NCBI RefSeq assembly: GCF_019357495.1
Contig: NZ_CP079110.1
Coordinates: 930,001-994,000 of the forward strand
Reading direction: 5' to 3'
Length of the DNA: 64,000 nucleotides
Source of the DNA: Nosocomiicoccus ampullae
Lineage (GTDB): Bacteria > Bacillota > Bacilli > Staphylococcales > Salinicoccaceae
Positions 38,376 to 46,812 of this stretch are shown here, piece after piece. The notes beneath the pieces were generated by a model. It had not been told where the DNA came from, searched no databases, and was given only the letters and a program-made list of their open reading frames with translations. The first letter of the stretch is position 1; each line of letters starts with the position of its first letter. Made by a program: the position numbers and the translations under genes.

Positions 38376-38876
38376 TTAAATACTTTTTAAAGCTTCGATT
38401 GCTTTCTCATAATCTGGTTCGTTCGTACCTTCAGGTACATATTCAAAGTATACGACTTTATCATCTTCGTCTAAAACGAACACACTTCTCGCTTGAAGGC
38501 GTAAGTTTGGCATTAGTGTACCAAATTGTTTTGCAAATTCAAGATCTTTATGGTCAGATAAAGTAACTGCATTATCGATACCTTCATCTGCACAGAAGCG
38601 TTTTTGAGCAAATGGTAAGTCGTTTGAAATAGTAATTAGTTGTGTGTTTTCAACATCAGCAACTTTATTATAAAATGTTTTTGTTTGAACTTGGCACACA
38701 CCCGTATCAAGTGAAGGTACTGCACTAATTAGCTTTTTTGTACCTTTAAACTCTTTTAACGGTTCAACATCTTTTAACTCATTGTTTACAACTTTAAAAC
38801 TTTCAATTTGTTGACCTTTATCTACTGCTTTACCGTCTAATGTGACTTCATTGCCACCAAAAGTAATTGTTGTCAT
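38376..38876 (-). CDS. tpx: Thiol peroxidase
   Basis: 166-aa atypical 2-Cys peroxiredoxin. Peroxidatic Cys61 in PSLDTGVC, resolving Cys95 in FCADEG. It detoxifies H2O2 and alkyl peroxides with thioredoxin. Lies 3 bp after an RDD protein gene, downstream of sppA, as in Bacillus and staphylococci. Confidence 0.97.
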   Translation of the reverse strand: MTTITFGGNEVTLDGKAVDKGQQIESFKVVNNELKDVEPLKEFKGTKKLISAVPSLDTGVCQVQTKTFYNKVADVENTQLITISNDLPFAQKRFCADEGIDNAVTLSDHKDLEFAKQFGTLMPNLRLQARSVFVLDEDDKVVYFEYVPEGTNEPDYEKAIEALKSI

Positions 38877-38879
38877 AAG

Positions 38880-39389
38880 TTAAATCAGCCCTTCTTTTCT
38901 GTTAGATTCTATATCCACAGTATATTCAACATCATTAGAGTTTACAACTAAAGTGTCTCCGATGAAGTCGTGAAGACCCATACGGTTTTTGTTAAATAAA
39001 ATCATTAAGTATGGTAAATTTAGAAGCGCTTGTGTGATATATCGACCAATTAATTCTCTAAATATTACTTGCATAAATGATAAATTATATCCTTTACTTG
39101 AAACGACTTCTATACCAAATATCATCTTTCCTAACGTTTGATGGAAGAAATATGTCATCAAGACAAAGTATGTGAAAAATACAATTGTCGATACAACAGT
39201 TGATACTGGAATCGCATCAAATATTATATTTTTGTTCATAAGACCAAGCATCGTTAAAATTGGAATGACTGCAATTTGACGAATCGACCATAAAACGATG
39301 AGATCGATGATGTAGGCAATGAGACGTACAATCGTATCTGCAACAGGATATAATAATTCTTTTTGCAAGATTACTGTTTCTTTTTTCAT
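38880..39389 (-). CDS. RDD family membrane protein
   Basis: 169 aa with RDD-type features: an early charged residue within the first helix (VRLIAYIIDLIVLW), the second helix pair, and the conserved FHQTLGKMIFGIEVV segment. About three to four TM segments. Family role is unsettled (ion exchange or stress membrane role). Between sppA (10-bp gap) and tpx. Confidence 0.85.
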   Translation of the reverse strand: MKKETVILQKELLYPVADTIVRLIAYIIDLIVLWSIRQIAVIPILTMLGLMNKNIIFDAIPVSTVVSTIVFFTYFVLMTYFFHQTLGKMIFGIEVVSSKGYNLSFMQVIFRELIGRYITQALLNLPYLMILFNKNRMGLHDFIGDTLVVNSNDVEYTVDIESNRKEGLI

Positions 39390-39399
39390 TACCTCACCT

Positions 39400-40401
39400 C
39401 TATTCTTCGTATAAGTACATTGGTTTTGGACCTTGACGTTTATTTAATAAGTTTTCAACGATTAATGCCTCGTTATCTGTAAATAACTTTTGAACCATAT
39501 TCGGTGCTTTAAACCTAAATTTTGATAAGCTATTTAAGTCTTGACCGTACGTGTAAACTTGTGGGTTATCAACATCGATTTCTTTTTTAAGATCGTTTAG
39601 TGCATCATCATAGTAACCAATCTCATCGACTAAACCATTTTCTAAAGCATCGTTCCCTAAATATACTCGACCGTCTGCGAGTTTACGAACTTCTTTTTCA
39701 CTCATATCTCGACCTTCAGAAACGACTTTTACAAAGTCACTAAACATTGAATCGACCATATGTTGAACATACTCTTTTTCCTCTTTAGATGGTTTTTTAG
39801 ATGGAGATAACATATCTTTCATATCTCCAGATGTATACGTATTAAATTTTACGCCGTATTTTTCTGCAAGTTCGCTGTAATCAATACTTTGCATAATTAC
39901 ACCGATTGAGCCTGTTAACGTTTCATTACTTGCATAGATTTTATCCGCAGGCGCTGATACGTAATATCCACCGCTAGCTGCCATTGTTCCCATTGAACTG
40001 TAGATTTTTTTACCTTTATCTTTTGCTTCTTTTAAATACTTATGTACCTCAGCACTTTCATAAACGCCTCCACCTGGAGAGTTAACATCTAATAATATAG
40101 CTTTTACTGAGTCATCTTCGATAATTTCTTTTAATGCTTCAATTGTTAACTGGTGATTATAGCCAGCAGTAGGGTTTAAAAACCCTGAACTTTCCGGAGC
40201 AGACTGAATTACTCCTTCGATGTTAATGACTGCGATTTGGTTATTTGCGTCACCTTCTTCTAAAACTGTGACGGGTGACTGGTCTGAAAAACTACTGAAA
40301 AAATCATCTAATTGTTCTTTTTGAAATACATTAAATACGCTCATTACAACACCTGAAATAAGGAGTGCAATTGCAGCAATTAATGCAATAACTCTTTTCA
40401 T
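39400..40401 (-). CDS. sppA: Signal peptide peptidase SppA
   Basis: 333-aa membrane-anchored serine protease that cleaves leftover signal peptides. One N-terminal TM (about 3-22), nucleophile Ser in GTMAASGGYYVS and general-base Lys in the TGSIGVIMQSIDYSELAEKYG region, with Clp-like repeats (VNSPGGGVYES). Start ATG 40399-40401 with AAGGAG; the longer frame is upstream of the SD. Confidence 0.94.
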   Translation of the reverse strand: MKRVIALIAAIALLISGVVMSVFNVFQKEQLDDFFSSFSDQSPVTVLEEGDANNQIAVINIEGVIQSAPESSGFLNPTAGYNHQLTIEALKEIIEDDSVKAILLDVNSPGGGVYESAEVHKYLKEAKDKGKKIYSSMGTMAASGGYYVSAPADKIYASNETLTGSIGVIMQSIDYSELAEKYGVKFNTYTSGDMKDMLSPSKKPSKEEKEYVQHMVDSMFSDFVKVVSEGRDMSEKEVRKLADGRVYLGNDALENGLVDEIGYYDDALNDLKKEIDVDNPQVYTYGQDLNSLSKFRFKAPNMVQKLFTDNEALIVENLLNKRQGPKPMYLYEE

Positions 40402-40450
40402 ATTTCCATCTCCTTTCAACATCTGTACTAGTTAGTTTAACACAGCTAAA

Positions 40451-41647
40451 TTATAATAAGTCACTAAACTTTGAATTTTTTTCTTCACTATTTGAATGAT
40501 AAATTTCAATATCTTTTAATGCTTCTTCAATGAATGGCTCAAAATCTATGTTAGATTCATATTTCTCGACATTTTCTAAGTTTGGTTGTGTTTTAGGCTT
40601 TTTTGGTTTAAATATTGTACAACAATCCTCATACGGTAAAATCGACGTTTCATATGTTCCGTAGTACATTGATTTTTGAATAATTTCATTTTTTTCATAC
40701 GTTAATAGTGGTCTTAGTACTGGGAAATTTGTCACTTGATTGATAGTATTCATACTAGTTAACGTTTGTGACGCGACTTGTCCGATGTTTTCACCGTTCA
40801 CAATCGCTTCAGCACCGATTGATTTTGCAAGTCTTTCAGCAATAATTAACATCACCCGTCTCGTTGTTGTCATTGAGTAACCATCTGGAATTTTATCGTA
40901 AATCGCTGTTTGAATCTTTGTAAACGGTACAATATGCATCTTAATACTGACACCTGTTTTTTCCGCCATAATATCAACTAGTTTTTTAACTTTTTCTAGC
41001 GACCGTTCGCTTGTATATGGTGGTGAAAAATAGTGAATTGCCTCAACTTCAATCCCGCGCTTCATAATTTCAAATCCAGCAACTGGGCTGTCTATTCCAC
41101 CAGATAACATTAAAACAGTTTTACCACCTGTACCAAGTGGTAATCCACCATTACCTTCGAACACTTCGCTGTACATATATACTCCTTCAAAACGTACTTC
41201 GATCATAATTGTGTGGTCAGGTTGTTTAATATTAACTGGTCGATTTGTTTCTCTTACCACGTATCCACCAATCAGTTGCTGGATATCATGTGTTTTTAAA
41301 TGAAATGATTTGTCCACACGTTTCACTTCGACTTTAAATGTATCGTCCTTATTAAATGTTGACTCTAATTCTAGAGCAACTCGCTTCATTTCATCTTCAG
41401 ACTTGCGGAGTCGAATAATCGGTGACATACTTAAAATCCCATTTATATGCTTTAAACGGTCGATAATGTCGTATGCATCTTCATTGTCTAACTCAATATA
41501 CATTCTGTCTCTATTTGCTCGAACCACAACACTTTTACCTTCTAATGCTTGTTCAATTTGAGAAACGAGTTTACCAATAAACATTTTTCTATTTTTCTTT
41601 TTTAACGTAAGTTCTCCGTATCTTACGAGTATTAAATCATAATTCAA
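40451..41647 (-). CDS. thiI: tRNA 4-thiouridine synthase / thiamine sulfurtransferase ThiI
   Basis: 398 aa: NFLD and THUMP domains (1-165), PP-loop LSGGIDSPVAGF, and Cys pair in LPYEDCCTIF. No C-terminal rhodanese domain, as usual in Firmicutes, where a dedicated NifS hands over sulfur. The start is probably TTG (41645-41647), reading MNYDLILVRYGEL as in B. subtilis, since the in-frame ATG three codons earlier overlaps the SD AGGAGATG. It overlaps the end of nifS by 11 bp. Confidence 0.93.
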   Translation of the reverse strand: MNYDLILVRYGELTLKKKNRKMFIGKLVSQIEQALEGKSVVVRANRDRMYIELDNEDAYDIIDRLKHINGILSMSPIIRLRKSEDEMKRVALELESTFNKDDTFKVEVKRVDKSFHLKTHDIQQLIGGYVVRETNRPVNIKQPDHTIMIEVRFEGVYMYSEVFEGNGGLPLGTGGKTVLMLSGGIDSPVAGFEIMKRGIEVEAIHYFSPPYTSERSLEKVKKLVDIMAEKTGVSIKMHIVPFTKIQTAIYDKIPDGYSMTTTRRVMLIIAERLAKSIGAEAIVNGENIGQVASQTLTSMNTINQVTNFPVLRPLLTYEKNEIIQKSMYYGTYETSILPYEDCCTIFKPKKPKTQPNLENVEKYESNIDFEPFIEEALKDIEIYHSNSEEKNSKFSDLL

Positions 41648-42764
41648 TGAATACATCTCCTAATTCTTTATAAATCTCGTCGAATACTTCTATAAACCGA
41701 TCCACTTCTTCTTCAGTTGTATACTGCCCCATCGTAATGCGAATACTTCCTTCGATGACACTGTTTTTATTGCCCATCGCAATTAGAGTTTCGTTTAATT
41801 CATCACGCTGTGACGCACATGCACTTGTTGTTGACACGTAAATCGAGTGCTTAGATAATGCATTTACTATCACTTCGCCCTTTACACCATTAATTGACAT
41901 ATTAATATAATTCGGTAAATGTGACGGCTGAATGTAAATCGCTTTGTAGTCTTTAAAATAATCGGTGATTTTTTTATTATATGACTTTAAATTTTTGCTC
42001 GCACGGTTCATGTTTTCAATCGCCAGTCGTAACGATTTTGCCATTGATACAATTCCCGGTACATTGACTGTACCACTTCTAACGTTTAACTCATGACCGC
42101 CCCCGTACATGACTGGTTGCAACGCGTCAACCTCTTTTACAAATAATGCCCCAACACCTTTTACACCGTAAAACTTATGTGCTGATAAAGTTAAAGCATC
42201 CACACCGTTATAATTTAAATCAATTTTTCCGATGGCTTGAGTCGCATCAATATGTAGAAATGCACGATTATATTCTTTCACAACTTTTATAATCTCTTCT
42301 ACAGGATTCACGCTACCAACAATATTATTTACAGCGATAATTGATACGAAAATAACATCGTCATTCATTTTCTCTTTTAAGTCTTCGAGGTCAATAATAC
42401 CGTCTCTTTTTGTATTAATATAGACAAGATTAATACCTTCAATATTTCTTAACACCTCAATGACACTTGGGTGTTCAAGTTCAGATACAAGAACTGTCTT
42501 ACCAAACTTAATTTTACGTTTAATTGTACTTTGTATCGCAATATTATTACTTTCCGTCGCACCAGAAGTAAATATGAGTCCATAGTCATTTAAATTTAAT
42601 AACTCTTTCATTTGTGAACGAGAAGCTTCGAGTAACTGACTGACTTCTTGACCACCTTTATGGATACTCGCTGAGTTAAAAAAGTATTGTTCATTGACAG
42701 TATTATACGTTTCAAGAGTTTCTTTAAACGGCTTTGTCGTTGCTGCATTGTCTAAATAAATCAT
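41637..42764 (-). CDS. Cysteine desulfurase (NifS/IscS family, ThiI partner)
   Basis: 375-aa PLP enzyme. N-terminal IYLDNAATTKP, PLP Lys in SAHKFYGVKGVG, and active Cys in STTSACASQRDEL. Translationally coupled to thiI, so its sulfur is likely destined for 4-thiouridine in tRNA (as NifZ in Bacillus). Start ATG 42762-42764 with GGAGAG ahead. Confidence 0.95.
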   Translation of the reverse strand: MIYLDNAATTKPFKETLETYNTVNEQYFFNSASIHKGGQEVSQLLEASRSQMKELLNLNDYGLIFTSGATESNNIAIQSTIKRKIKFGKTVLVSELEHPSVIEVLRNIEGINLVYINTKRDGIIDLEDLKEKMNDDVIFVSIIAVNNIVGSVNPVEEIIKVVKEYNRAFLHIDATQAIGKIDLNYNGVDALTLSAHKFYGVKGVGALFVKEVDALQPVMYGGGHELNVRSGTVNVPGIVSMAKSLRLAIENMNRASKNLKSYNKKITDYFKDYKAIYIQPSHLPNYINMSINGVKGEVIVNALSKHSIYVSTTSACASQRDELNETLIAMGNKNSVIEGSIRITMGQYTTEEEVDRFIEVFDEIYKELGDVFIEL

Positions 42765-42782
42765 AAAAATCTCTCCTACCAT

Positions 42783-42812
42783 AAAAAAGACTTAGGACAT
42801 CGCCTAAGTCTT
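42783..42812 (-). terminator. Intrinsic terminator after ezrA
   Basis: Stem AAGACTTAGG / CCTAAGTCTT overlapping the ezrA stop, with a U-run on the minus strand. Confidence 0.88.
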
Positions 42813-44505
42813 ATCTGTTTTCATATGCTTCAAAAATTCGATCAACTGCATCTTTATCAATTTCACTTAATGCTTCTTCCGCAATTTCTAATGAACGTTT
42901 ATAACGATTTTCATTAAACAAACGCGTCGCCTCTTCGATATGACTATCAAGTTCAGCATTATCTTTACGGTAACGGTTTGCATACTGAATAATGAGTTCT
43001 GAGAGCTCTGCGTCATGAATCACTTCATAAGCTTCTTGCTCGAAGTTATTTAAAAGAATAACTGCCTTGTCGACTTTTTCTTTTATATAACGCACATTTA
43101 ATGGTCGGCGCTCTAGATATCGATCGATTTCTTTCACTTCGTTATCCAGTTCATGTTTCATAACGATGAACTGCTCAGGAATTCTCACTAAGTTAGAAGT
43201 CGTTAAGCGATGCATAATCTCTTCTTTTTTCTCATCGATTAAGTCTGTGTTATCGATTGCTTCTTCTTCATCATATTTTAATGACTGTAAATATTCGAGG
43301 ACTTCATCTTGTTTGTTATTAATACTTTCAATTGTACTATCGATATATTCTAAGTTATCAATTATTCTACTGTAACGTGTCGTGTTTTTATTCACTTCGT
43401 TTTCAATACCTGAATACATTGTGACGAGTTCTTCAATTTCATGTTCATACTTATGAATCGTCTGAACTTCTCTATCATTAATGTAATAAGATTCTTTTAT
43501 AAAGTTAATTTCTGTGCGAAGTGACATATTAGTATCTTTTGCTTTAAACAATGAGTCGGTAACTTTATCTTTTAAATCATCGTATTTAATTTTAGCTTCA
43601 ACTTCGTGTTCGATTAAGTCAAACATATCATCAAGTTCATTGTTAATACGATCTAAATCTGCTTCAGCTTCTTCTAATTCTAACTTCGCAATTTTTGGCT
43701 CGATTAAATTTAATTCTGTACGTAGGCGTGAAAGTGTCATATCAACTTTAATATGTTCTAAGTCATATCCGTCTAATCTCAACTCTCTACAGCCATAACG
43801 TACTTCTTGAAACTGTGTCGGTAAGTCTTTTTGAACTTCTTTAATTAATGAAGGGATTCTCTCCATACTTTCTTTTAAGTTCACGAGTTCTTCGTGTACA
43901 TCAGAAATATGACTATATGCCTCATTATAATCTCCGTTATCTACAAGAGAGCTATACTTTTCTAATTCTGGTTCGTATGAATTAATTAAAGACTCTAACG
44001 GTTTTCTAGAATCACCAAATTTATGACCATCTGCTAAAACGTCACGGTTTGCTTCTCGTTGTAGGTCTACAGACTCATCATAAAGTTTACGACTTTCGTC
44101 ATTTTGATTTACAAAAGATGAAATTTCAGATGATAACTCATCATACATTGTTTCGATATTATCGATGTGCTGAACTGCATGATCTTCATTTTGTTTACTA
44201 TCACTAAATTTAAACTTCTTTAAATTCTCATCTGCTGCTTCAAAGTTACTTTCAGCATGCATTTTGTTGTTTTTTAATGTGTCTTTCCAGCGGCCATCCA
44301 ATTGTTCATATAATTCTTTAGCCTCTCCATGTAGATTAAAAGATTTAAATTTTTCTAAATCTAAATGGAATGGTAATTGAATTACTTGTTGTAGTCGTTC
44401 TTTTTCTTTTGAAACTTCTTCTTGTTTAGACTTTCTTAAATAAAATAAAACCCCGACTACGATAATAACAAGGATAATCAGTCCAATTAATAAATAAATC
44501 CACAT
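42811..44505 (-). CDS. ezrA: Septation ring formation regulator EzrA
   Basis: 564-aa negative regulator of FtsZ ring assembly, and in cocci a division scaffold. One N-terminal TM (about 4-24) followed by a long, charged alpha-helical region of spectrin-like coiled coils to the end. The C-terminus is rich in Glu/Arg. Between nifS and the GAF gene, as in staphylococci. Confidence 0.95.
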   Translation of the reverse strand: MWIYLLIGLIILVIIVVGVLFYLRKSKQEEVSKEKERLQQVIQLPFHLDLEKFKSFNLHGEAKELYEQLDGRWKDTLKNNKMHAESNFEAADENLKKFKFSDSKQNEDHAVQHIDNIETMYDELSSEISSFVNQNDESRKLYDESVDLQREANRDVLADGHKFGDSRKPLESLINSYEPELEKYSSLVDNGDYNEAYSHISDVHEELVNLKESMERIPSLIKEVQKDLPTQFQEVRYGCRELRLDGYDLEHIKVDMTLSRLRTELNLIEPKIAKLELEEAEADLDRINNELDDMFDLIEHEVEAKIKYDDLKDKVTDSLFKAKDTNMSLRTEINFIKESYYINDREVQTIHKYEHEIEELVTMYSGIENEVNKNTTRYSRIIDNLEYIDSTIESINNKQDEVLEYLQSLKYDEEEAIDNTDLIDEKKEEIMHRLTTSNLVRIPEQFIVMKHELDNEVKEIDRYLERRPLNVRYIKEKVDKAVILLNNFEQEAYEVIHDAELSELIIQYANRYRKDNAELDSHIEEATRLFNENRYKRSLEIAEEALSEIDKDAVDRIFEAYENR

Positions 44506-44548
44506 ACAATTACCCTCCCTAACTTATAATTTATTATAGACTAAATCT

Positions 44549-44577
44549 TTGAAAGAAAAAACATTAAACGGTATAAT
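44549..44577 (+). promoter_or_regulatory. Sigma-A promoter of the GAF/fRMsr gene
   Basis: TTGAAA (44549-44554), exactly 17-base spacer, consensus TATAAT (44572-44577). Confidence 0.85.
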
Positions 44578-44625
44578 TTTTAAAAATATACAAAATTCAT
44601 ATTCACATTATTAGGAGGCAATACG

Positions 44626-45096
44626 ATGTTTGATAATACACCTATTCAATCATACGAGGAATTACACCAAGCACTCGATGCGTTACTTGAAGAGAATTTA
44701 AACGTAACTGCAAACCTTGCAAATGCATCTGCACTACTCGATCACTTCTTAGAAAACATTAACTGGGTGGGCTTTTACTTATTTGATGAAGATAAAGAAC
44801 AACTCATCCTCGGGCCATTCCAAGGAAAACCCGCATGTACAACAATAGAAGTTGGTAAAGGAGTGTGCGGCACAGCATATCGTGGGAATGATATTTTTAT
44901 CGTTGATGACGTCAACGAATTTCCAGGACATATCGCTTGTGACGCAAATAGCAAATCAGAAATCGTCTTACCAATCTATAAAGATGGAAAAGGCATCGGT
45001 GTATTAGATATCGATTCACCAATTTACGAACGATTTGAAGAGAAAGATAGAGTCGGATTAATCGAGGTCGTTGAAATTATTAAAAAATATATATAA
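44626..45096 (+). CDS. Free methionine-(R)-sulfoxide reductase (GAF domain, YtsP-like)
   Basis: 156-aa single GAF domain. The three redox cysteines are present with family spacing: Cys71, Cys81 and Cys105 (10 and 24 apart, as in E. coli fRMsr). It reduces free Met-R-sulfoxide. AGGAGG SD and consensus promoter. Next to rpsD, as in staphylococci and Bacillus. Confidence 0.93.
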   Translation: MFDNTPIQSYEELHQALDALLEENLNVTANLANASALLDHFLENINWVGFYLFDEDKEQLILGPFQGKPACTTIEVGKGVCGTAYRGNDIFIVDDVNEFPGHIACDANSKSEIVLPIYKDGKGIGVLDIDSPIYERFEEKDRVGLIEVVEIIKKYI

Positions 45097-45108
45097 TTAG
45101 TTCTTCTC

Positions 45109-45137
45109 TTGACATTAGTAGTCATTTCACGTAATAT
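45109..45137 (+). promoter_or_regulatory. Sigma-A promoter of rpsD
   Basis: TTGACA (45109-45114), 17-base spacer, TAATAT (45132-45137). Transcription would start about 180 bases before rpsD, leaving a long structured leader. Confidence 0.88.
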
Positions 45138-45170
45138 ATTAAATTGTGTAAATGAACAATATAAGTAGCA

Positions 45171-45275
45171 GGTAATTATTCTATGACCTTATGTGATTAG
45201 CGGTTGCGATGTGTTGTGTAACCAATGCTATGAGGCGAAGACACTTTGAATCACATACCCATAGAAGTAACTACC
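45171..45275 (+). promoter_or_regulatory. Structured rpsD leader (probable S4-binding autoregulatory RNA)
   Basis: Nested pairings: an outer stem GGTAATTATTCTATG (45171-45185) with CATAGAAGTAACTACC (45260-45275), an inner perfect 9-bp stem TATGTGATT (45190-45198) with AATCACATA (45249-45257), and an inner GGTT/AACC hairpin. Firmicutes rpsD is autoregulated by S4 through its leader; assignment to that class is inferred from position and structure. Confidence 0.75.
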
Positions 45276-45324
45276 CCTTATGATGTTATTTGCATATAAA
45301 TAAATCATTAAGGAGGAGTCAATA

Positions 45325-45927
45325 ATGGCTCGTTTTACAGGATCGACTTGGAAAAAGTCACGTCGCCTAGGTATTTCATTATCAGGCACAGGTAAAGAAT
45401 TAGAAAAGCGTCCATACGCTCCAGGGCAACATGGACCAAACCAAAGAGTTAAACTCTCAGAATATGGTTTACAATTAAAAGAGAAGCAAAAGCTTCGTTA
45501 CATGCATGGAGTAAACGAACGTCAATTCCGTTCACTATTCGACCGTGCGGGTAACATGCCAGGAATCCACGGTGAAAACTTCATGATCTTACTTGCTTCA
45601 CGTTTAGACAACGTAGTATTACGTTTAGGTTTAGCAAAAACTCAACGTCAAGCACGTCAATTAGTAAACCACGGACACATCACTGTTGATGGTAAAGTAT
45701 TAGACATTCCGTCTTACCAACTTTCACCAGGTCAAACAATCGGTGTACGTGAAAAATCACAAAAATTAGACATCATTGAAGAAGCTCTAGAATTCAATAA
45801 CTTCGTTCCAGAATACCTAGACTTCGATGCAGACAAATTAGAAGGTACATTCGTACGTCTACCAGAACGTAGCGAATTATCAGCTGAAATTAACGAACAA
45901 TTAATCGTTGAGTACTATTCAAGATAA
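45325..45927 (+). CDS. rpsD: 30S ribosomal protein S4
   Basis: 200-aa S4, the usual Firmicutes length. N-terminal [19 protein letters not shown], core [14 protein letters not shown], and the S4 RNA-binding domain [26 protein letters not shown]. Primary 16S binder and translation-fidelity protein. The N-terminal zinc cysteines of C+ forms are absent. AAGGAGGAG SD. Confidence 0.98.
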   Translation: MARFTGSTWKKSRRLGISLSGTGKELEKRPYAPGQHGPNQRVKLSEYGLQLKEKQKLRYMHGVNERQFRSLFDRAGNMPGIHGENFMILLASRLDNVVLRLGLAKTQRQARQLVNHGHITVDGKVLDIPSYQLSPGQTIGVREKSQKLDIIEEALEFNNFVPEYLDFDADKLEGTFVRLPERSELSAEINEQLIVEYYSR

Positions 45928-45950
45928 ACAACTTAATTTCTACAATCACC

Positions 45951-45990
45951 CTACAAACGTTGTTAAATCAATGTTTGTGGAGGTTTTATT
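45951..45990 (+). terminator. Intrinsic terminator after rpsD
   Basis: Stem ACAAACGTTG / CAATGTTTGT (one mismatch) and GG/CC extension, then TTTTATTTT. Confidence 0.8.
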
Positions 45991-46026
45991 TTATATTAAA
46001 TATTAACATAATACCCTTATTTACCC

Positions 46027-46080
46027 CTATTTATATTTGAAATTGGGGCAAAATTGGGGCAAAAATATAGGTACAAAATA
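46027..46080 (-). pseudogene. Integrase-tail-like remnant with direct repeat (candidate att region)
   Basis: Read on the minus strand this gives YFVPIFLPQFCPNFKYK and a stop, which resembles the C-terminal tail of Firmicutes phage tyrosine recombinases. No catalytic part precedes it. On the plus strand it contains two adjacent copies of ATTGGGGCAAA (46042-46063). It lies just past the rpsD terminator, at the edge of the accessory region, so it may be what is left of an attachment end. Resemblance is from memory only. Confidence 0.4.
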
Positions 46081-46090
46081 GATTGTATTT

Positions 46091-46122
46091 AGCACTCGCA
46101 TAAGAATGTGGGTGCTTATTTT
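46091..46122. terminator. Terminator-like hairpin at island edge
   Basis: AGCACTCGCAT...ATGTGGGTGCT with T-rich exit on the plus strand (TTATTTTTATG). Confidence 0.55.
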
Positions 46123-46131
46123 TATGCAAAC

Positions 46132-46208
46132 AAAAAAGAGGTAGCATATAGCTACCCCAAAACGTCTGCTACTGGGACACATCATTGAGAGGTGCGAGCA
46201 GTCCTATT
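46132..46208 (-). ncRNA. Candidate small RNA in prophage remnant
   Basis: The minus strand has an extended -10 TGGTATAAT (46215-46223). About 75 bases of sequence without a reading frame follow: one stem CTGCTCGCACC...GTAGCAG, then a terminator GGTAGC-TATAT-GCTACC and TCTTTTTT (46132-46156). This is the layout of a stand-alone sRNA. No toxin ORF is seen opposite, so a type I antitoxin role is unsupported. Confidence 0.4.
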
Positions 46209-46227
46209 AAATATATTATACCATATA

Positions 46228-46256
46228 AAAAGACGCCTATAATATAGACGTCTTTC
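46228..46256. terminator. Terminator downstream of the small island genes
   Basis: Stem AAAGACGTCTATA / TATAGGCGTCTTT (one mismatch), with U-run on the minus strand. It ends transcription from the 72/47-aa gene pair before the sRNA promoter. From 46257 to 46373 no further feature is seen. Confidence 0.75.
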
Positions 46257-46373
46257 GCAAACAGTCCGCGTACGGATACTGAAGCTGTTCCTAGATATAT
46301 TATTTTTCATAAATTAATGATAATAAGAAGATAGTAAACTAGATAATATTATATTAAAAGTAACTGAATAATT

Positions 46374-46517
46374 TTATATAAGTAATGAATCTGCTCCTAA
46401 ATTTTGAGTATAGTAATATTCTTGTGGAATTCTAATTAAATCATCCAACTTATTTGTTTTCATTTTTAATATAAAAGTTTTTAAATCATATTTATTTAAT
46501 ATTTTAAATTTCTCCAT
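46374..46517 (-). CDS. Tiny ORF (47 aa) overlapping the end of the zinc-ribbon gene
   Basis: ATG at 46515-46517 lies inside the last codons of the 72-aa gene (overlap 14 bp), so it would be translated by coupling; no independent SD. The product starts MEKFKILNKYDLKTFILK and ends GADSLLI, with a protein-like helix pattern and no Cys or TM. Unrecognised. Alternatively it is the frame-shifted second half of one protein of about 115 aa with the upstream gene. Confidence 0.5.
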   Translation of the reverse strand: MEKFKILNKYDLKTFILKMKTNKLDDLIRIPQEYYYTQNLGADSLLI

Positions 46518-46722
46518 CTTTTACCAAAAACTCATACTGATCTATAAAATAGCCCCTATCTCTCAAACACACTATTTTTTTCTCTGGTCCTTCTGGTAAT
46601 TCAACAGTATTTAAAAACTCTCCACATGCAAAACAACGACCTAAGAATTCTTCTTTTGGAAGTACTTCTTCATCTGTATAATCTATCCATTTTTCAATTT
46701 CTTCTTCAGTGAATATTCTCAT
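46504..46722 (-). CDS. Small acidic protein with Cys knuckle
   Basis: 72 aa. A CFACG knuckle plus one further Cys (VCLRDRG) suggests a minimal zinc-binding motif. Otherwise acidic. Start at 46722 with GAAGGA seven bases ahead. Lies in the accessory region downstream of the Kiwa-like pair, after a weak terminator-like hairpin (46786-46806). It may be a separate moron gene or an extra partner of the defence pair. Not recognised. Confidence 0.65.
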   Translation of the reverse strand: MRIFTEEEIEKWIDYTDEEVLPKEEFLGRCFACGEFLNTVELPEGPEKKIVCLRDRGYFIDQYEFLVKDGEI

Positions 46723-46812
46723 TGTTATTCCTTCTTTCACTTATATATAGGTAATTATGCTGACCAATAACTTTAAGGTGTTAAAAATAAGGCGATTACC
46801 TTATATTAATAT

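Noticed and set aside
46132-46260. Type I toxin-antitoxin locus
   Set aside because: The RNA-like hairpins are there, but no short hydrophobic toxin ORF was found on either strand nearby.
45930-46260. tRNA gene as integration target
   Set aside because: No cloverleaf or T-loop sequence (GGTTCRAAYCC) could be found; the hairpins fit terminators instead.
46260-46320. Minus-strand ORF beginning MKNNISRNSFS
   Set aside because: No SD, runs through the terminator and the sRNA promoter, and translation looks random.
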